From Brugia malayi (Eukaryota > Nematoda > Chromadorea > Rhabditida > Onchocercidae): a DNA stretch of 64,000 bases. The stretch is taken from contig NW_025062479.1 of assembly GCF_000002995.4 (NCBI RefSeq), forward strand, positions 4,211,221-4,275,220, written 5' to 3'. Position numbers and translations under genes: made by a program. This document shows, one piece after another, positions 24,315 through 34,804 of the stretch (positions are counted from its first letter, which is position 1; the number at the start of each line of letters is the position of its first letter). The notes beneath the pieces are model-generated. The model was not told where the DNA came from, searched no databases, and worked only from the letters and a program-made list of their open reading frames with translations.

Positions 24315-24795
24315 TGTCGTGAAAGGTTTGTCTGGTTGATATTCGAATAGTTGCAATACAGTAGAAAGATTAATAAACCTTTATTTTTCGAAAACGTAGT
24401 ATGAATAAACCGAGGAATAAAAAAGAGAGGAAATTTATAATAAAAAAGAAGACCGGAGGAATTAATATTGGTTAACAGAGTAGTAGTCGACAATAATGAT
24501 AATAATACCTTCCTGTTTATTAGAATTGAATTTATATGAGTGAGGATTGGGCATGTCTAGGATAAAAATCACATGTGTGAAGAATTCGAGGTGTTAACAA
24601 AGAAAAGATTAAAATGAAAGCTAATTTCAATTTTACAGAAAAAATTACATGCATGAAGAATTGGATGTGTTTACAAAAACGAGATTAAAATTATATGCGT
24701 GAATACCGTAGGACTGTTTACAATTTAAAAAGGAGAGATGATTTATGATACTATGAAATTAGTTAGAAGTTTTCGCGAAATTATAATTCGCGACA
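24315..24795 (-). repeat. 3' LTR of the left BEL element
   Basis: 481 bp with inverted termini TGTCG...CGACA. The sense 5' end forms a near-palindrome (TCGCGAATTATAATTTCGCGA). The U3 part carries repeated units centred on CACATGTG-like E-box palindromes spaced by TTTGTAAACACxTCxAATTCTTCA. AATAAAGGTTTATTAATC near the sense 3' end is a candidate polyadenylation region. It is about 98 percent identical by eye to the LTR at 32311. A 101-codon open frame inside it is not a gene. Confidence 0.9.
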
Positions 24796-24896
24796 CTCCC
24801 AAAGAGGGAGAGAAATTGTTTTAAGACGTAATTTTGAGAGAGTGATTTTGAGGTATATAGGTAAATGTACGGAGTTTAATAGGTAGGATTTCTTCT

Positions 24897-25715
24897 TTAG
24901 TTAGGAATTGAGTGTGTGGTGATTCTATAGGGAGAGTAATGATGGTAGTTTGATTTGAATTTCGTTTTTGAAGTATTACAAAGGAGAGATTGAATTAATT
25001 TAAATTTCCACTTAATAATAACTAAAATAGTTAATATTGTCACGATAATTATACAGATAAAAATCAATTTCCAATGTGTTATCACGTTTTTAAATTCTTC
25101 CATCGGTAGAACAATTTCATTGAATTCCCTTTCCATTTGTTTGATAATTTCTTTTCCTTTTTCAGAGATTTCTTGCCAAAAGAGTTCATCCTTCATTTGA
25201 TGTGGTATTGAATTAATTGTTTTTTGGGTTTGAGTTAGGTTTTCTAATTCAACGTTAATTTTTTCAATTTCAAAATTGCTTATTAAACTCCCTCTGAATT
25301 CGATATTTTTGATTGCTATTCGTCCACATTTACAAGCAGTTACCATCAAATTTCCCTTAATTCTTTTAGCTATCACATCGTTTCTTTGAAGTATTAGTTT
25401 CGTGGCAAGGGTAGGATTGCTGATTGATAGCCATTTGATCAAAAGTAATAAGTTATTTCTGTTTTGGCAACTTCTCTGCTGTGTTTCTTTAAGTTGTTGA
25501 AAGAATTCTTGTCTTAGTGAATCAGAAAGGTATTGAAGTTTTACATTTTCAAGATCGTACTTTCTATCCGGAGACTTTTCCATCATCAATAGTTTATTTG
25601 TTACTCTTCGTTTGAATTTTGTAGTAGAGTTGGAGTCATCTTCAACGTCTAGTTCAATAACTATATCGCCCTGCATTAAATGTTTAATATAGGGGGGGGG
25701 GGGGAGGTTTATCAA
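24897..25715 (-). pseudogene. BEL env-like C-terminal part with membrane anchor
   Basis: 272-codon frame. Most of it is charged and helical, with a conserved-looking Cys pair (ACKCG). A single hydrophobic anchor near the C terminus (KLIFICIIIVTILTILVIIK) is followed by a basic tail of about 35 residues. This is what the membrane-proximal half of a BEL/Pao envelope-like glycoprotein looks like. The open frame begins inside a run of 13 G (plus strand, 25692-25704) that differs by one base from the mirrored copy, so its N terminus is an artefact of that run. Whether any product is made is doubtful. Confidence 0.7.
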
Positions 25716-25894
25716 TTATAAGCGATGCTTGTATCTCATCGATGATGAAGTGGTTGTTATACTTTGTAGCCTTGAATCTTCCGATCTTTCGATATAAACA
25801 ATGATTGGTCGTATCATTGCTATTCCATATGATAATGCTAGTATTCGTTATGCATTCACCCTTTTGTGTCGAACAGTCTTTTATATCCTCAAGG

Positions 25895-26383
25895 TTAGAA
25901 ACTAACCCCCCCCTCGTAGAGGAGAATTTCTCCTTGGGTTAATATGAAATTTGATGTTGGTTGATAGTTGACTCCTAACCATCCATAGGAGTATTGTATT
26001 TCCTTATTCGTTATCCATTGATTAGGAGAAGACTGAATTAGTCCAATTCCGTACATTCGTTTTCGAACATTTAAATATCTGCAGAATTGTGAGGAAGTTG
26101 CGGTAGTAGACATATGGTCTGATACTACCGATAGTGATATTCTAAGAAAAGCTTTCGTGCATACAGTCCGTGTAATGTTGCTACATTTTCTAGCTGGTAT
26201 TCTTATATGGGTGCGTGTGTACACATCCATTTTGTGATATGTAGCATTTTTGTTAATAATTTCTTCACAATTCCATTTTTCAGAAATATTAAAGGGTACT
26301 CCAGAAATCCAATTACAGCTGTTGTTAGCTAATACCTGCCTTGGTTTCAGTATCACACGGATAATATCTCTTTCATATTCCAT
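25895..26383 (-). pseudogene. BEL env-like N-terminal part
   Basis: 162-codon frame beginning immediately after the truncated RT (overlapping by about ten bases). It has several Cys residues, multiple N-x-S/T sequons (for example NISEKW, NATYHK, NITRT) and beta-rich composition, as in an ectodomain. It ends at a run of eight G/C at 25906-25913, where a neighbouring frame stays open downstream, so the break sits at a mononucleotide run. The original start and signal peptide are missing, presumably lost with the deletion that removed integrase. Confidence 0.65.
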
Positions 26384-27413
26384 TTAAGACCGAGAAAATT
26401 TTCCTGGTTTGTTTGGCTTGAAAGTCGCATTCAGGTATTCTTTCATCAAATTCTTCGTCGTTTGAAAGAAATTCTCTTATGTTCATTGATGCTTCACCAA
26501 AAATTTCTTTCGTTCTTTCATATTTATATAAAGCCTCTTCTGTTCCATTAGCTGATATAATAACGTTGTCCACGTATAAGTTCTTTCTTATCTCCCATGC
26601 CAATTCACTACTATGATTTTCTAGGTGGTAATTTAATGTTGCTGATAATAAGAAAGGTGAGGATATTACTCCAAAAGGAACTCTCTTAAATCGGTAACAT
26701 TTTATATTTTCATTGGTTAGTTCTTTATCAATATCATCTAACCAAAGAAAACATGTACAATTTCTTTCCTCATTTTGTAGTTCTAGTTGTGAAAATACCT
26801 TTTCGATATCAGCGGTTATTACTATTCTCATCATCCGAAAACGTAATATTATTCCAACTAAATCCGGTAACATTACTGGACCTCGATATAGTACTTCATT
26901 TAAGCTTTTAAAACCTTTGTGATGTGCTGAGGCATCATATACTATTCTTAATTTAGTTGTTGATTTACTAGGAGTTAATACTTCATGATGTGGTAAGTAA
27001 TGAATAATGCTTACCTCATCCTTTGGAGGTACTTCTTCAATTATACCCGGATGTAGTTGATCCATAAGTATTTGATGATATGAATGGAGATTTGAATTAT
27101 GTTGTAGGCGGTTGATCAAATTCTTCAATCGTCCCAAGCATAATCCATAATTATTGCTTAATTTTTGTTTGGAGTCTTTCCATGGCCAACAAACCTGGTA
27201 TCTTCCACCCTGCTTGATGATGGTCCGTTTGAAATGCTTTAAAGCTTGATCATCATCATCATCATCTTGAGGTGATTCTTGGATACCAATCGTCTCTAAT
27301 TTCCAAAAATTTTCTAGCTCCGAGTTAATATTGGCGTTTGTAGAATATACTACTTCTTTAGCATATAATTCGTTCTTGCAAAGTATCTTAATATCTCCAC
27401 TTCCAGCAATCAT
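26373..27413 (-). pseudogene. BEL reverse transcriptase, truncated before RNase H/integrase
   Basis: 346-codon frame with BEL/Pao RT landmarks: [14 protein letters not shown], the [11 protein letters not shown] block, the first catalytic Asp context [25 protein letters not shown], and [10 protein letters not shown] in the catalytic loop. The frame ends at IFSVLNGI, where BEL proteins normally continue (VLGI-W) into RNase H and integrase. Here it runs straight into the env-like frame. The second catalytic loop reads YVDN. I believe this is seen in some BEL elements, so it may not be a lesion. A poly-Asp run (DDDDDD) near residue 52 is odd. Confidence 0.85.
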
Positions 27414-27428
27414 AAGACCAACTTTTGA

Positions 27429-27965
27429 TTAAACCAACATATGCCCTGATTTTAATTCTTTGATTTCTCGTAGACTAATAAATTTGAAAAAATAGTCAGC
27501 TCCAATCAATACGTCAAGTTTTTTCCAATAATTTGTTAAATTTTGAATTTGAAGTTCATTTGATGTCTCCACTACCTGCAGTTCGTTCGTTAGATAATCA
27601 ATTATATTTGCTTGTAATGGTATGATTTCGCTTCCTGTAGTTAGCACATTTAGTTGTATGCGAGCAATGCGACATGATTTCGGTTCCTTTATACCAAATG
27701 GAGCTATTCTGATAATTTGAGTTTCTGTTTCGGTTAACTTTAATTGACGTGATAATTTTTTGGAGATGAAGGAGAGTTGTAATCCAATATCAAATAATGC
27801 AAGGGCATTTTGTTGTAGTTGAGGTTGTAATGGATTGAAGACTTTTATCACCTTGCATAAGTAAAGTTTCTTTTGTCCCTTTGGATCGATTTGTAAATGT
27901 CGAGTTATAAAGAAAAGTTGAACAATTCCTTTCTTTCGAAGGTACGATTTTTTCTTGCTCTTCAT
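27429..27965 (-). pseudogene. BEL aspartic protease region
   Basis: 178-codon frame. Residues 50-178 match the BEL retropepsin layout: ALALFDIGLQLSFIS around the active site, then VLIGADYFFKF and SGHMLV just before the RT junction. The usual D-T/S-G active-site triad reads D-I-G here, a likely inactivating change. A single in-frame TAA separates it from the RT frame that follows. Its first 50 codons overlap the gag nucleocapsid frame in another phase. Confidence 0.75.
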
Positions 27966-28359
27966 TTCTTTGATACACTGTATTGTTCAAAGAAAGTGAA
28001 TTCCTTTTATTACATAAAGCACTATTATGTAAGCTTTTGCAATAAAAACATTGTTTTTTGACATTACAATTCTGTCCTTTGTGACTGTCTCTAAGACAAA
28101 TAGTACATTTCTTTAATACTTTGAGACGATTAAGTCGAGCATTGAGAGTCGTGTAGTTCACGCATTCGCTGTCCCAATGATCTTGATTGCAGAATACACA
28201 TAGTCGTCTTTTCGTTGTTGTAGTTTTCGAAGTATTTTGATTATCTTTTATTGTCGACAGTGCTGAAGTTCCTCCGGGATTGTTTTTGTTCCGGTTTGTT
28301 AGTTGTAGATTTAATATTGAGTTGAGTGAGTGAATGTTGACAGTTTCTAATCTGTTCAT
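27790..28359 (-). pseudogene. BEL gag nucleocapsid region with three zinc knuckles
   Basis: 189-codon frame containing CVFCNQDHWDSEC (C-x2-C-x4-H-x4-C), CTICLRDSHKGQNC (C-x2-C-x4-H-x4-C) and CFYCKSLHNSALC (C-x2-C-x3-H-x4-C). Three spaced knuckles after a DUF1759 domain are typical of BEL/Pao gag. In-frame stops separate it from the DUF1759 part upstream. The same frame occurs unchanged at 34235-34804. Confidence 0.85.
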
Positions 28360-28535
28360 TCACATTAACTAAACTTGTTAAAAAGTTTCTTAGTTTGAGA
28401 ATTGACCAAGGCATGTCCTTCTTCTTATGTTTATATATTTTATTTAATATTCATGATGGTAATTTACTCTAGACCAAAATTTCGACATTTGAATGTTCCA
28501 GGCTTTCTCCTAAAGCGTTCATTTCTTTTAATTGA

Positions 28536-29147
28536 TTAGAGTTTATTATTTAATAATGTCGTTGCTATTGAGTGATCGCCATACTTTTCATTGAGCAGTT
28601 TTCTGATGACTTCATAATTCTCTGGAGCTATATCATATCCAGATATTGCTTGTAGAGCCTTTCCTTTAAGACATGAGTACAAGTAATTCAATTTTTGTAT
28701 TTCTCGAATCGCTTGTGTGTGGACTGCTGCGTTAAAACTGCTCCAAAATTGTCGCCATTGTCTAAGGTCTCCATCGAAAGTAGGGAGCAATAAATGAGGA
28801 AGATTTACATTAATACTTGAAGAAATATTTGAAGAAGGAGTAAATTTTGCCTCTTCTTTCGTTTGTTTGTTCGTCAACTCCTTTGAGAATTGTTTTAGGT
28901 TTTGGTCGACTTCACCCTTGTGCATTGTTAGTGTTATTACCGCTTCCTTTCCTTCGTGTAATAATTGAAATATTCCTTGGTCACCTTCTGTTACTGTTTT
29001 GTATTTTTCCTCCTCTTCTCTTCTTTTCATTGTGACAATTTGTTGAGTATATGTGAACCATTTATCGTTGATAGATTCAAGCTTAGTTACGCATAATTGG
29101 ATCACTGTTTCCGTGTTTTGTTTAATAATCGTTTGCATGTCACACAA
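28536..29147 (-). pseudogene. BEL gag DUF1759 domain (left copy)
   Basis: 203-codon frame: a helical N-terminal part (KRREEEEKYK) followed by the DUF1759 signature LPTFDGDLRQWRQFWSSF, then KLNYLYSCLKGKALQAI and EVIRKLLNEKYGD. The DUF1759 block is intact here, whereas the mirrored copy is interrupted by a solo LTR. Upstream of 29147 the frame is lost, though gag-like sequence continues to about 29260. It differs from the right copy at several residues, unlike the 3' part of the element. Confidence 0.85.
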
Positions 29148-29289
29148 AGATACGTTTTATCCTTTGTTCCAGATCAGCTTTATGAATATCTTCTGTCAAT
29201 CGATAGAAGTCCTTTAAGCGTTGTTCGAACGAAGAAAAGCTTAAAGAATAATTTCCTAGACCTAAGGGATCCAGTTCTGGGACATAATG

Positions 29290-29475
29290 TTATGCATCAT
29301 TTTGCTGCTTTTTCAGAAGCTTAACCGATGTGCTACCTTTATCGACTACAACTTGTGATAGCTTCTCTACCGGTTGGTATCCAGCTGTATCCAATGGATT
29401 TGCTGAACACATATTCTTCTGCCACTGATATAATATCCAACTTAGTTGACCTAAATAAATAAACTTGTTCAGCAA
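29290..29475 (-). other. unassigned exon-like open frame between elements
   Basis: A 61-codon minus-strand frame including NPLDTAGYQPVEKLSQVVVD. It starts after an AG acceptor-like site (TTTATTTAG) and has coding-like composition unlike its AT-rich surroundings. It does not resemble BEL gag. It could be a stranded host exon, a relic of another element, or chance. Confidence 0.25.
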
Positions 29476-29845
29476 TTAGCCTTATCGAAGGAAATTATCG
29501 ATGAGGTGAAAAACTTCCCTGAACAGGAAAAGGTTCAAACTTTTGAGAATGAAATTTAGAACAAATTGTTTGTTCAACTTATTTTAGTACTTTTTTACCT
29601 ACGTTATTTTAGTACTTTTCTCTTAAATAATGAGGTGGAAATTTCTATGCAGTAATATGCAGACAAACAGTGGAGAAATTGAATTAATTTTTGGTAGTTT
29701 ACAAAATTTTGAATTCGAGAATTTAAAATAAGTTCATCAGGTATAATGAAATTAGAAATTTCCGACTTAAACAAGAAAAGAAAATCTTTTTTTTTGTCTG
29801 GAAAGAAGTCTATCATAAAACTAAAAAGAATTAGTTCATAGTATC

Positions 29846-30353
29846 TGTCGTGAAACCTCAAACTTGGGTAATTAAACCTTTATTTAACATGAAGCAATAA
29901 TAGCGCTTTATACATATTGTACGGATGCTACACCGTTTAACAAACGCGTAAACTATAAAAAATGCAATAATATAAAAATGGTGAAATAACACAAAATTAT
30001 AAAGTATTAGACGCATCCCAATACCACCCAAAACATAAAGCAAATGATGGTTATAGAAGGATTGGTTGGGTTATATATAAGACTGATTTAACGAATGGAG
30101 ATTAGATGGGAGGATTTCTCATGGATGAACAAAGAAGATTGTTAACAGGATTAGTTTATATACAGAACTGAACTGACCAGATATTCGGCAGAGGAGGACA
30201 TTTAAATGATATGAAACAAAGACTGCTAATAAAGGGTTTTGCTAACGAAGGGTTTGCTAACAAAGGGTTTTTTTTGTGCGAGGAAAAGGAATTAGATAAG
30301 AGGAATTTGTTAGTTTTGGATATAATAATTTAAATATTTCGTCTTTCACGACA
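29846..30353 (-). repeat. solo LTR with GTATC target duplication
   Basis: 508 bp bounded by TGTCGTGAAA and TTTCACGACA. GTATC stands immediately on both sides (29841-29845 and 30354-30358), a perfect 5-bp target site duplication as BEL/Pao integrase makes. Its terminal inverted repeats match those of the BEL LTRs here, but the interior differs, so it belongs to a related family. No internal element sequence adjoins it. A 26-bp piece of the same LTR end recurs inverted near 32138-32164. Orientation is assigned from the TGTCGTGAAA end only and is tentative. Confidence 0.85.
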
Positions 30354-30358
30354 GTATC

Positions 30359-32310
30359 CATATATGAGCATAATTTAATATGATTACGCTATATATTAAC
30401 TTTTAAATGAATTAATTGAAAAGTAAGTGGTAAGCAATGGAGAGATTAAGGAAGAAGACTGCCTATCAACGAGATTAATCTATACAATATAATGGAATGG
30501 TAAGATAAATTTCAAAACTTAGTGAAGATGCATGAATGGAAAAAGGTTGTCATGCCTGGGGTGGACAGACTTGACAACTTAAGATGACAAGTAAGGTTTA
30601 AAGCCGTGAGATTTCTGCTTCAAATCTTCAGGATCATCTGCATGTTCATTCATGCATTAATGCCTATAACTACTATATTTAGGTCTAACGGCATATTTAC
30701 CTCACAGTATAACACAATTATTTCTAATTTTACAACCATCTGATGACACTAGTTTACTGCGATACACAAACTAAGCCAAAATAAATTATCTCGAATAAAA
30801 TCTCGAAACAGATTTTTCATCTTACTTTAGGAATTTAGATTAATTGCTGCCAATCTCACGCTGCATAATTTTGCGCAAGTAATCTTTTACACTTATTAAA
30901 ATGCGAAAAACATAAACCAATCATTCGATGAAAATTTTTACATGGTCTTTGTCATATTTCGGTTAGAGTATTGTTAGGTGTTTCGCATTTTAATAATGTA
31001 AAATTTTAATAAGTCATCTGATAATAATCTTTTTGTAGATATGAAATCTTATTTTGATAGATATCAATCTCAAAAATTGGAACCAAAGATAATATCATAC
31101 CACAAAACAGTTCTTATATCATATGGATGCTGTGCGATCGAAATTTTGTCTTTTGTAATTTTAATAGAAAATTCTTGTTTAGTTTTAAGAATAATTTCTG
31201 GAAGACAAATGAAAATTCACATACATGAACTTCAATGTTATTGAAAAGAATCGCATGAAGCTTCGGTTTTCTGGATTGCGATACGCAAAATTGTTTTCTA
31301 ATAAATTCAAATCTAGGAAAACGATTAGTCATGCTATTCAAGGTACTTAAGAATATAAGATGATTGAGACAGTTGGCATAATCAGGTCTTATTTTCCTTT
31401 ACATCTTGCTTACGAATTTATATTTAAACTTACACAATTTTTCCTAAAAAATTTATAGCAAAGCAAGTTGGAACCAATGATCACAAGCCAACATTTGACA
31501 TCTTAAAAATTTTTTGTCCGAGAGTATTTCTCTTTTACTCGTCCGTCGATTATTTGTAACTGCGTCCCCAGTAGTTCCAATACCTAAGAAATCTTCTTAG
31601 ATTTACTATTTCAATTAAGATCTAAAGTACTGCGAATGAAGTACCATAAGCAAGATTGTCCTAAGAAATTAACAGTAGTAGGAAAATACGAAGAAAATCA
31701 CGATTATTTTTCCAATATTGATAATTCCAGTGAAAAATAGATTATAGTCCATTTAAATGATAAACTGCATAATATAGTGTGATCGATAACTTGACTGCGG
31801 ATAATTTAAATTTCAGGTTTTAATCCTTTAGGAAAAGGTACAAAGTCTAAGCTTGGTTGATTTACTGTTGTCGCCACAATGGTGAAGCTATAACCTAATG
31901 AACAAAGGCTATTGTTTTAAGTGATTTTAATCCACATGATAACTTTAACATCTATAAAATTCCTCCCAATTTTCTTCCTTACAAAGCCACTGATTATAGT
32001 TTCTTATTTGGTATGGCTCGGTTGCGAGGTATCTAGCTTGCTTATATCTTTAAATGTTTTATAATTAAGTTATATTTGTGTGTTATGTATCAATTCATTA
32101 TTGTAATGTTGTATAATTTTTAATGTTAATCTGTGGTTTAATTACCCAAGTTTGAGGTTTGAATAATAAAGTATTTCACGAGGACTTCCACAGTACACGT
32201 ACACAGAACGGAACCAGTACAGATTCAAGATTCTATTAGTATCGAGTACAAAGAAGTCAACGATCTGAACCATCAAGAAAGGAAACCTATTTTGTTTCAC
32301 AAGGAACAGA
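30359..32310. other. spacer between the two inverted BEL copies
   Basis: About 2 kb of AT-rich DNA containing the midpoint (31297) of the large inverted repeat. No gene was recognised; open frames at 31041-31341 overlap on opposite strands and look random. Near its right end lies a 26-bp match, inverted, to the end of the 29846 LTR, followed by TTTCACGAGG. Confidence 0.45.
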
Positions 32311-32790
32311 TGTCGCGAATTATAATTTCGCGAAAACTTCTAACCAATTTCATAGTATTATAAATCATCTCTCCTTTTTAAATTGTAAACAATCGTACGG
32401 TATTCACACATGTAATTTTAATCTCCTTTTTGTAAACACATCCAATTCTTCATGCATGTAATTTTTTCTGTAAAATTGAAATTAGCTTTCATTTTAATCT
32501 TTTCTTTGTAAACACCTCGAATTCTTCACACATGTGATTTTTATCCTAGACATGCCCAATCCTCACTCATATAAATTCAATTCTAATAAACAGGAAGGTA
32601 TTATTATCATTATTGTCGACTACTACTCTGTTAACCAATATTAATTCCTCCGGTCTTCTTTTTTATTATAAATTTCCTCTCTTTTTTATTCCTCGGTTTA
32701 TTCATACTACGTTTTCGAAAAATAAAGGTTTATTAATCTTCCTACTGTATTGCAACTATTCGAATATCTACCAGACAAACCTTTCAACGA
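32311..32790 (+). repeat. 5' LTR of the right BEL element
   Basis: It begins TGTCGCGAATTATAATTTCG and is nearly identical to the left element's 3' LTR. The expected CACGACA terminus is replaced by CAACGAG, so its exact end is uncertain. An open frame starting at 32613 lies in the LTR and runs on into gag by chance. Confidence 0.85.
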
Positions 32791-32802
32791 GAAAAAACTT
32801 AT

Positions 32803-32820
32803 TGGTGCCACGAGCCGGGA
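32803..32820 (+). promoter_or_regulatory. candidate primer-binding site
   Basis: TGGTGCCACGAGCCGGGA begins with TGG, the complement of a tRNA CCA end, and is GC-rich against an AT-rich background. It lies between the LTR end and the gag ATG. The tRNA cannot be identified by eye. The roughly 13-base gap after the LTR is larger than usual, perhaps because the LTR end is damaged. Confidence 0.4.
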
Positions 32821-32822
32821 AC

Positions 32823-34058
32823 ATGTCGAGCCACATTATTGCGAGCTTTCAACCGGCAAAGGAAAGGTTAGTCAGTCTTCTTAAAGAAGTAAATCAACTG
32901 GAGATCAAATCTCCAGAACCAAGTATGACAATAGATGAAAAAGAAGATTTTTATATAATAAGAAAAAGAGTGTTAGAAGATAAACTTCGAAGAATCCAAT
33001 TATGCGTAACTACGCTTGAATCTATCAACGATAAATGGTTCACATATACTCAACAAATCGTCACAATGAAAAGAAGAGAAGAGGAGGAAAAATACAAAGC
33101 AGTAACAGAAGGCGACCAAGGAATATTTCAATTATTGCATGAAGGAAAGGAAGCGATAATAACACTAACAATGCACAAGGGTGAAGTCGACCAAAACCTA
33201 AAACAATTCTCAAAGGAGTTGACGAACAAACAAACGAAAGAAGAGGCAAAATTTACTCCTTCTTCAAATATTTCTTCAAGTATTAATGTAAATCTTCCCC
33301 ATTTATCGCTCCCTACTTTCAATGGAGACCCTAAACTGTCGCGAATAATAATTTCGCGAAAACTTCTAACCAATTTCATAATATCATAAATCATATCTCC
33401 TTTTTACATTGTAAACAATCTTACGGTTTCAAAAATCATCTCTTCATAAATCTGGCTTCTTAAGATTTATTACTCATGTAATTTTATGCAAAATTGAAAT
33501 TAGCTTTCATTTTAATCTCTTCTTTGTAAACACTTCAAATTCTTTACACATGTGATTTTAATCCTTTTTTTGTAAACACCTCCAATTCTTCACACATGTG
33601 ATTTTTATCTTAGACACGCCCAACCTCACTCATATAAATTCAATTCTAATAAACAAAAGCATTCATTGCCATTATTGTCGACTACTGCTCTGTTAACCAA
33701 ACTCAATTCCTCCGGTCTTATTTTTATTATAAATTCTCTTTTTTATTGCTCAGTTTATTAATAATACGTTTTCGAAAATAAAGGTTTATTAATCTTCCTA
33801 CTGTACTGCAACTATTCGAATATCAACCTATCACGACATAAACAATGGCGACAATTTTGGAGCAGTTTTAACGCAGCAGTCCACACACGAGAAATACAAA
33901 AATTGAATTACTTGTACTCATGTCTTAAAGGAAAGGCTCTACAAGCAATATCTGGATATGATATAGCTCCAGAGAATTATGAAGTCATCAGAAAACTGCT
34001 CAATGAAAAGTATGGCGATCACTCAATAGCAACGACATTATTAAATAATAAACTCTAA
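32823..34058 (+). pseudogene. BEL gag DUF1759 region interrupted by a solo LTR (right copy)
   Basis: Gag opens at 32823 (MSSHIIASFQPAKERL), directly after the candidate primer-binding site. It runs through the helical part to LPTFNGD, where the 33337-33838 LTR has inserted. DUF1759 resumes at 33844 with a QWRQFWSSF-equivalent and ends at LLNNKL near 34058. A 9-bp deletion relative to the left copy removes three residues after the insertion. Before the insertion several residues differ from the left copy; after the deletion they are the same. Confidence 0.85.
33337..33838 (+). repeat. solo LTR nested in gag, TAAAC target duplication
   Basis: 502 bp from TGTCGCGAATAATAATTTCG to TATCACGACA. TAAAC is present at 33332-33336 and again at 33839-33843, a clean 5-bp target duplication. 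It is a diverged relative of the 32311 LTR in the same orientation. It contains two adjacent units of about 42 bp, each with TTTGTAAACACxTCxAATTCTT followed by ACACATGTGATTTT. The left element has no insertion at this site. Confidence 0.9.
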
Positions 34059-34234
34059 TCAATTAAAAGAAATGAACGCTTTAGGAGAAAGCCTGGAACA
34101 TTCAAATGTCGAAATTTTGGTCTAGAGTAAATTACCATCATGAATATTAAATAAAATATATAAACATAAGAAGAAGGACATGCCTTGGTCAATTCTCAAA
34201 CTAAGAAACTTTTTAACAAGTTTAGTTAATGTGA

Positions 34235-34804
34235 ATGAACAGATTAGAAACTGTCAACATTCACTCACTCAACTCAATATTAAATCTACAACTAACAAAC
34301 CGGAACAAAAACAATCCCGGAGGAACTTCAGCACTGTCGACAATAAAAGATAATCAAAATACTTCGAAAACTACAACAACGAAAAGACGACTATGTGTAT
34401 TCTGCAATCAAGATCATTGGGACAGCGAATGCGTGAACTACACGACTCTCAATGCTCGACTTAATCGTCTCAAAGTATTAAAGAAATGTACTATTTGTCT
34501 TAGAGACAGTCACAAAGGACAGAATTGTAATGTCAAAAAACAATGTTTTTATTGCAAAAGCTTACATAATAGTGCTTTATGTAATAAAAGGAATTCACTT
34601 TCTTTGAACAATACAGTGTATCAAAGAAATGAAGAGCAAGAAAAAATCGTACCTTCGAAAGAAAGGAATTGTTCAACTTTTCTTTATAACTCGACATTTA
34701 CAAATCGATCCAAAGGGACAAAAGAAACTTTACTTATGCAAGGTGATAAAAGTCTTCAATCCATTACAACCTCAACTACAACAAAATGCCCTTGCATTAT
34801 TTGA
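34235..34804 (+). pseudogene. BEL gag zinc-knuckle region (right copy)
   Basis: Same 189-codon frame as at 28359-27790, with all three CCHC knuckles retained. It lies in the identical inverted tract. Confidence 0.85.

Larger units (their letters stand above)
24315..29157 (-). mobile_element. left BEL/Pao retroelement copy (minus strand), defective, env-bearing
   Basis: Reading on the minus strand: DUF1759-type gag, three zinc knuckles, aspartic protease, partial reverse transcriptase, envelope-like glycoprotein segments, and a 3' LTR at 24795-24315. There is no 5' LTR at the high-coordinate end; gag homology fades near 29160-29260. Several stops separate the gag pieces, one TAA separates protease from RT, RNase H and integrase are absent, and env changes frame at two mononucleotide runs. 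The order gag-PR-RT-env and the LTR ends (TGTCG...CGACA) fit BEL/Pao elements such as Ascaris Tas and C. elegans Cer7, which also carry env-like frames. It is not autonomous. Confidence 0.9.

Noticed and set aside
24188..24493. 101-codon minus-strand frame, and the matching start of the frame at 32613
   Set aside because: Both lie inside BEL LTRs and owe their length to LTR sequence; the real gag ATG is at 32823.
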